DNA from: VGCC01 sp044375955
GTDB lineage: Bacteria > Actinomycetota > Actinomycetes > S36-B12
Direction of reading: 5' to 3'
Length of the DNA stretch: 55,379 nucleotides
Assembly (NCBI GenBank): GCA_044375955.1
Contig: JBILLS010000009.1
Span: forward strand, 1 to 55,379
In this document: positions 50,744 through 55,379 of the stretch, one piece after another
Position numbering within the stretch: position 1 is the stretch's first letter
How the letters are laid out: each line of letters starts with the position of its first letter
Translations under genes and position numbers: made by a program
The notes under the pieces: generated by a model
The model's database searches: none
What the model saw: only the letters and a program-made list of their open reading frames with translations
What the model was told of the DNA's origin: nothing

Positions 50744-52287
50744 GTGCGGGCCTCCGCATTGAGTTGCTCGCGCAGGACCTTCTTGGCGATCTTGCCCGTG
50801 GAGTTGAGCGGAAACTCGTCCACGATGCGAATGTCCTTCGGCTTCTTGTAGGAGGCCATGGTCGCGCGACAGTGCTCCAACACCTGCTCGGTGGTCACCG
50901 ATGCACCAGGGAGTACGGTGAACAGCGCCGTCACATGCTGACCCCAGTCCGGATCCTCGACCCCCACCACGGCCACCTCGTGGACACCGGGTACCGCGGC
51001 GATGCAGTCCTCGATCTCACGTGGATAGATGTTGTAGCCACCGGAGATGATCATGTCCCCCTTGCGGTCGACGAGGAAGAGTCGCTCGTCAGCGTCCACG
51101 CGGCCGAGGTCACCTGTGTGCAGCCAACCATCGCGCACGGCCTTCGTCACCGTGGGATCCTCCGCAGCCTGCCCGTAGTACCCGCGCATCACGTGGTCGC
51201 CCCGGGTGATGACCTCGCCGATCTCCCCGACCGGGACGTCGACACCGTTCTCATCCACGATGCGGACCTCGACACCGTTACAGGGGATTCCCGCGCTTGT
51301 GAGCACCTCGGCATCGTCGGAGATTCCGCGGGCGTGGTCCTCTGGTCCCAGGACGGTCACCGGTGGGATGGCCTCGACGAGACCGTAGTACTGCGCCATG
51401 TTCGACGTGATGCGCTCGAAGCACTGGCGGATCTGCTCCGGGGGCATCGGTGCCCCGGCGTATCCCAGCATCTCCAGGCCTGCCATCCGCTCGCGCGAGA
51501 TGTCGGGCAAGGCAAGCAGCCGCGCGACCATCGTCGGCACCATCGCGGTTCCCGTGGCTCCGCGGTTTTCGACCGCGTCCACGACCGCCTCGGCATCGAA
51601 GGAGGGGTGCACGATCTGGGTGGAGCCGAATGTGAAACACGGCAGCACGAAGAGTCCGCTCGTGTGGGTGACCGGACCGGCGTGCAGCCAGCGGGTGCGC
51701 TCGTCGGGGAGTTTCCCGAAGAAGTCGGTGATCATGTTGTGCAGACTCGCCATCCGGTTCCGGTGCGTGCGGATGGCTCCCTTCGGGCGACCCGTCGTGC
51801 CACTGGAGTAATTCAGGGACACGAGCGCATCGGGATCGATCGACAGGAGGAGGGGCTCACTGGATTGCTCGGCCAGGAACCGTTCATAGGGGATGGCATC
51901 CGCGTCACCGTTGATCACGATCACGTACTCGACAAGCTCGCGCACACCCGCCGCGTCGTCCCAGAACTTGGCATCCAGGATCAAGGCCCTCGGTGTGCAG
52001 TCGGTGGCGATGCGCACCCAGTCGGAGGGGTGAAGGCGGTAGTTCAGTGCCACGCGGCACAGTCCGGCCGTGCTGATCCCGAGGTCGGTCTCGATATAGG
52101 TGTTCTGATTGGACTGCAGGTCGAGCACCCGATCGCCCGTCTCCAGGCCGAGGTGGCGCAGGGCCCGGGCCAACTGCATCACCCGCCCACCAGTGCGCCC
52201 GAATGTGCTCTCCCCCTCGGGACCGATCAGCGCGACGCGGTCCCGGTACCGGGACATCGATCGGGACACCAACCGTCCTACATCCAT
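50740..52287 (-). CDS. AMP-forming acyl-CoA ligase
   Basis: 515 residues, ANL superfamily. P-loop SLNYSSGTTGRPKG, YGLVEAIPPV (A5-like), WLHTGDLGR (A7), hinge region with KGDMIISGGYNIYPREIED, and catalytic Lys in NSTGKIAKKVL. It activates a carboxylic acid with ATP and CoA; the substrate is unknown. Start ATG 52287 has GGAGG in the preceding stop region. Neighbours suggest it primes the substrate of the mutase. Confidence 0.92.
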   Translation of the reverse strand: MDVGRLVSRSMSRYRDRVALIGPEGESTFGRTGGRVMQLARALRHLGLETGDRVLDLQSNQNTYIETDLGISTAGLCRVALNYRLHPSDWVRIATDCTPRALILDAKFWDDAAGVRELVEYVIVINGDADAIPYERFLAEQSSEPLLLSIDPDALVSLNYSSGTTGRPKGAIRTHRNRMASLHNMITDFFGKLPDERTRWLHAGPVTHTSGLFVLPCFTFGSTQIVHPSFDAEAVVDAVENRGATGTAMVPTMVARLLALPDISRERMAGLEMLGYAGAPMPPEQIRQCFERITSNMAQYYGLVEAIPPVTVLGPEDHARGISDDAEVLTSAGIPCNGVEVRIVDENGVDVPVGEIGEVITRGDHVMRGYYGQAAEDPTVTKAVRDGWLHTGDLGRVDADERLFLVDRKGDMIISGGYNIYPREIEDCIAAVPGVHEVAVVGVEDPDWGQHVTALFTVLPGASVTTEQVLEHCRATMASYKKPKDIRIVDEFPLNSTGKIAKKVLREQLNAEART

Positions 52288-52288
52288 C

Positions 52289-54343
52289 TCAGCCTTCCTC
52301 CTGCGGCGGGACATACATGGCGTCCAGGATCCAGCACCCGTCGGCGACGACGGTCACCGGATTGAGATCCAACTCGAAACCTGTGGGCCAGGATCGCACC
52401 CCGTCGGCAATCGCCGCGACCAGATCGACCACCGCAGCGCGATCACCCGGGGGCGCTCCGCGGACGCCGGACAACAGGCGGCCGAGCACGGTGGAGTCGA
52501 TCATCTCCTCGATGTCGTCGGTGGTCACCGGGAGCAACCGCACCGCCGCGTCCGCGACCAGCTCCGTGAGCACTCCTCCGACCCCGACGGTCAGCACCGG
52601 GCCCAGGGGGCTGGGTGTCACGCCCACGATCACCTCGGTTCCACCGGGGACGAACCGCTCGACGAGTACCTGACCGCCGAGCGCGGACAGGCGCTCGAAC
52701 ACCTCGTCGATGTTGTCCGCCGTGACATCGAGCGCAACTCCGCCGGCGTCGCTCTTATGCAACAGCCCGGGAACGACGGCCTTGAGGACCGCACGTCCGC
52801 CGACATCGGCCAGGGCCATTCCGGCCTGCTCGGCCGATGCAACGAGGACGGACTCGGGAACGGGGAGCCCGTGCGCGCCCAGGATCTCCTTCACGTCTTT
52901 CTCCGACGCGGTGGGTGGCGGCACGGGGATGGTCGCCCGCAGGATTTCCGGGCGACGCCGTGGCCCGCGTGAGGTCCGGTGGAGGGCCGCCAATGCTGCA
53001 ACAGCCCGCTCCGGAGTGGGGTAGATGGGAACGCCGGCATCGGCCAGGAGTTGCGCACCCTCGGGTGCCAGCGCGGCAGATCCAGTGCGCACCGCGACCA
53101 CCGGGATCGCCACCGAGGCGCGAACGGCGCCGAGGGCACGAGCGATCCGTGCGACGTCGTCACCGACGAGCACTGCGAAACAGGCCACGATCGCGTCCAC
53201 ATTCGGATCGCGTGCAAGCCGCTCGAGGCACTGTTCGAATAATCCCGGTTGGGCCATGACCGCCGCGGTCACATCGACCGGGTTGGACGCATTCCCGTAT
53301 ACCGGCACAACCTGTTCGAGATCCTCGACGGTTGTCGGATCCAGGGCAGCGAGTGTCAACCCCTCGCGCTCGATCGCATCCGCCGCCAGGATTCCGCTTC
53401 CCCCGGACGTCGTGATGACGGCGATGCGCGTACCGGCCAACGTGCATCGGGTGGCGAGCAGCGCCCCGGCATCGAGGAGTGCATCGATGTCACGCACGCG
53501 CGCGATACCGGCCGATGCGAGCGCGTCGTCCACGATCGCATCCGGCGCAGCCAACGCACCGGTATGCGACGCCGCTGCAGAAGCCCCCGCTGCGGATCGG
53601 CCGGCCTTGACCATCGCGATCGGGACCTGGCCCGCTGCCGCGCGTAACCCGTCGACATCGGACAGGGATTCGACGTACATGAGAAGGGCATCGATCGATT
53701 CGTCCGCGGCAAGTGCCCCGGCGATATCGGTCGCGGTCACGTCGGCTTCGTTACCCGTGGTGACCGCGATTCCGATCGGCACACCCCGTTCCAAACCCAG
53801 GGATAGCGTGCCGAACCCGAGGGCACCGGATTGACTGACCAAGCCCAGACGCCCCGTGGGCACGGGGGTTGTGGGTGAGGAGAACACCGGGGAGAACGTG
53901 GCGAGGACCCGATGCGGTCCGCCCACCGCACCGATGCAGTTGGGTCCCACCAGACGCATTCCCGCCGCACGCGCGATCGCCACCAACTCACGTTGTGCAA
54001 CCTCACCCGCGTGTCCCGCCTCGGCGAAGCCGGAACTCATCACGACACAGACGGGTACGCCGGCGTCGGCACAGTCGGTGACAGCGTCGCGAACCGCGGA
54101 GGCTGGCACCATGATGAGGGCGAGATCGACGGGCTCGGGCACAGCCCGCAGGGATGCATAGGCCTCGATGCCCAGCACCGAGCCGCCCTTGGGATTGACC
54201 GGGTAGATCTTCCCCGCATAGCCGTAGCGCTGCAGGTACTCGATCGGTAGGCGCCCGATGGCTCCCGGTCGTTCGGTGGCTCCGATCACCGCGATCGCGG
54301 ACGCGGCCCACAGTGCTCGCAATTCGGCCTGCAGGTCGCTCAC
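52289..54343 (-). CDS. ADP-forming acyl-CoA synthetase (acetate-CoA ligase family)
   Basis: 684 residues: CoA-binding and ligase domains (IAVIGATERPGAIGR; MRLVGPNCIGAVGG), phospho-His in AASHTGALAAP, and C-terminal ATP-grasp (GGRAVLKAVVPGLLHKSDAG). The fused form is typical of bacteria. It reversibly interconverts acyl-CoA, ADP and phosphate with acid, CoA and ATP. GTG 54343 overlaps the RidA-like stop. Confidence 0.92.
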   Translation of the reverse strand: MSDLQAELRALWAASAIAVIGATERPGAIGRLPIEYLQRYGYAGKIYPVNPKGGSVLGIEAYASLRAVPEPVDLALIMVPASAVRDAVTDCADAGVPVCVVMSSGFAEAGHAGEVAQRELVAIARAAGMRLVGPNCIGAVGGPHRVLATFSPVFSSPTTPVPTGRLGLVSQSGALGFGTLSLGLERGVPIGIAVTTGNEADVTATDIAGALAADESIDALLMYVESLSDVDGLRAAAGQVPIAMVKAGRSAAGASAAASHTGALAAPDAIVDDALASAGIARVRDIDALLDAGALLATRCTLAGTRIAVITTSGGSGILAADAIEREGLTLAALDPTTVEDLEQVVPVYGNASNPVDVTAAVMAQPGLFEQCLERLARDPNVDAIVACFAVLVGDDVARIARALGAVRASVAIPVVAVRTGSAALAPEGAQLLADAGVPIYPTPERAVAALAALHRTSRGPRRRPEILRATIPVPPPTASEKDVKEILGAHGLPVPESVLVASAEQAGMALADVGGRAVLKAVVPGLLHKSDAGGVALDVTADNIDEVFERLSALGGQVLVERFVPGGTEVIVGVTPSPLGPVLTVGVGGVLTELVADAAVRLLPVTTDDIEEMIDSTVLGRLLSGVRGAPPGDRAAVVDLVAAIADGVRSWPTGFELDLNPVTVVADGCWILDAMYVPPQEEG

Positions 54344-54735
54344 GGCAGGATCGCGATCCCCTCGATCTCGACCAGCGCGGTGTCGTCCCACAGACGCGTC
54401 ACACCGACCAGGGTCATGGCCGGGTAGTCACGGCCGACGAGACGACGCCAGGCAGCTCCCAGTTCACGTGCGTGGGCGCGGTAGTCGACCGGATCGACGC
54501 TGAAGATCGTCACCTTGGCCAGGTGCTCGCCACCGCCACCGGCCGCGCGCAGCGCTGTCATCAGATTCCCGAGTGCGACCTCGAACTGCTCCACGATCCC
54601 GGTACCGACGATCACACCGTCCGCGTTCAGTGCGGTCTGCCCAGCAAGGTAGACGGCGGGACCGGAGGCGCGCACGGCGTGCGAGAAACCGATCGGTGCG
54701 GCCAGGTCTGGAGGATTGATGCGCTCGACGGTCAC
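54340..54735 (-). CDS. RidA/YjgF-family protein
   Basis: 131 residues. Family core YLAGQTALNADG, EQFEVALGNLMTAL, VTIFSVDP. RidA proper removes reactive enamines and uses an Arg; the equivalent Arg is not evident, so this is probably a RidA-like subgroup with a pathway-specific role. GTG overlaps the SDR stop. Confidence 0.85.
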   Translation of the reverse strand: MTVERINPPDLAAPIGFSHAVRASGPAVYLAGQTALNADGVIVGTGIVEQFEVALGNLMTALRAAGGGGEHLAKVTIFSVDPVDYRAHARELGAAWRRLVGRDYPAMTLVGVTRLWDDTALVEIEGIAILP

Positions 54736-55379
54736 GACTGAACGCTCCCCCCGTCGATGACGATCCCCTGCCCCGTGATGCCACCGGTGTCCGCGACGAG
54801 CATGTCGACGACGGAGGCGACCTCGTCGGTGGTGATCAGTCGCTTGATGGGGTGACTGTTCTCCAGGGTCGCGCGTGCAGCCGCCATATCGAGACCTGTC
54901 TTGGCGACGATCGACTCGAGGGCACGGTCGGTGAGGGGTGTGTCGACGTACCCGGGACAGACCGCGTTGACCGTGACGCCCGTCGTAGCGAGTTCGATCG
55001 CCGCGGAACGCACAGCACCGAGCACTCCGTGCTTGGCCGCGGAATAGGCAGTGATGTACGGGGCACCGATCTTCGAGGCGATGCTGGCGATCACGATGAT
55101 GCGGCCGAAACCCGCCTGCTTCATGGGCGGCACGGCGGCTCGAATGAATCGGAAGGGAGCGGTGAGGTTCACCTCGAGCATCTGCTGCCACAACTCGTCA
55201 TCGGTGCGGTGAATGGGTGCCGAGATCGCCTCGCCGGCGTTCAGGACCGCGACGTCGATGCCACCCCACGCCGCGACGACATCGGCCACGAGACGATCGG
55301 GTGCACCCGGATCGGTCACATCGGCGGGCAGGACCAAGGTCGGAACGTCGAGGGAATCGGCCAGGGACTGAAGGTCTCC
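54732..55379 (-). CDS. Short-chain dehydrogenase/reductase, 5' end outside window
   Basis: 215 residues visible, running open to the right edge; the N-terminal glycine-rich NAD(P) loop is missing. LNAGEA is the NNAG-like motif, Ser and Y-S-A-A-K (ITAYSAAKHG) the catalytic pair, CPGYVDTPLTD after it. It resembles 3-oxoacyl-ACP reductase/3-hydroxybutyrate dehydrogenase. First visible gene of the operon. Confidence 0.9.
   Translation of the reverse strand, partial: GDLQSLADSLDVPTLVLPADVTDPGAPDRLVADVVAAWGGIDVAVLNAGEAISAPIHRTDDELWQQMLEVNLTAPFRFIRAAVPPMKQAGFGRIIVIASIASKIGAPYITAYSAAKHGVLGAVRSAAIELATTGVTVNAVCPGYVDTPLTDRALESIVAKTGLDMAAARATLENSHPIKRLITTDEVASVVDMLVADTGGITGQGIVIDGGSVQS

Noticed and set aside
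50764..52365. 533-residue rightward frame opposite the AMP-forming ligase
   Set aside because: Antisense shadow with no start signal or recognisable domain.
1..55379. tRNA, rRNA, CRISPR, insertion sequences or prophage
   Set aside because: No cloverleaf in the gaps, no spaced repeat array and no transposase or integrase seen.

Overview
The window looks like a chromosomal segment of a high-GC actinobacterium (class Actinomycetes; family not resolved). Supporting signs are the estimated GC of roughly two thirds, many GTG starts, a Mycobacterium-like succinate dehydrogenase of the Sdh1 type, the conserved order sucC-sucD ... perM-purN-purH, the folD-DUF3017 pair, and heavy use of leaderless genes (a TANNNT -10 box 6-7 nt before ATG or GTG). 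No rRNA, tRNA, CRISPR or insertion sequence was seen. Genes are packed tightly, with many 4-nt ATGA/GTGA overlaps.

Region 1 (1-17.9 kb) is mostly nucleoside uptake and catabolism. An edge-truncated acetyl-CoA hydrolase/CoA-transferase diverges from deoC and two aldehyde dehydrogenase genes, the second of which lacks the catalytic half. A VapC/AbrB toxin-antitoxin pair, a membrane protein, a VKOR oxidoreductase and adenosine deaminase follow. After a sparse stretch (8.2-8.8 kb) with a 12-C tract and a long inverted repeat come a LuxR regulator and then a leftward series: nucleoside-binding lipoprotein, ABC ATPase, two permeases, cytidine deaminase, thymidine phosphorylase and a cupin, preceded by a nucleoside hydrolase.

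Region 2 (17.9-34.6 kb) is central carbon metabolism: sdhCAB with a B12-dependent acyl-CoA mutase catalytic subunit overlapping sdhB, an alcohol/aldehyde dehydrogenase pair, a D-Ala-D-Ala carboxypeptidase, trpS with a CNNM/CBS transporter, thioesterase II, mdh-icd, and an acyl-CoA dehydrogenase/kinase pair resembling a split ACAD10/ACAD11.

Region 3 (34.6-44.7 kb) holds purN-purH-transporter-folD-DUF3017, in which FolD can supply the formyl-folate used by PurN and PurH, then perM, a TauE/SafE protein, a second toxin-antitoxin pair with a well-resolved promoter/operator, and a mutase B12-binding subunit leading into sucC-sucD.

Region 4 (44.7-55.4 kb) has an AraC regulator with two flavoproteins, a PaaX-type regulator, malic enzyme, and a tightly overlapped leftward operon: SDR (cut by the edge), RidA-like protein, ADP-forming acyl-CoA ligase, AMP-forming acyl-CoA ligase and a second acyl-CoA mutase catalytic subunit.

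The most interesting points are a B12 mutase whose two subunits are split between sdh and suc operons, a second mutase with a Lys at the usual substrate Arg and its own acyl-activation operon, the kinase/dehydrogenase pair for 4-hydroxyacyl-CoA, an active-plus-dead aldehyde dehydrogenase pair, and several very compact regulatory arrangements.
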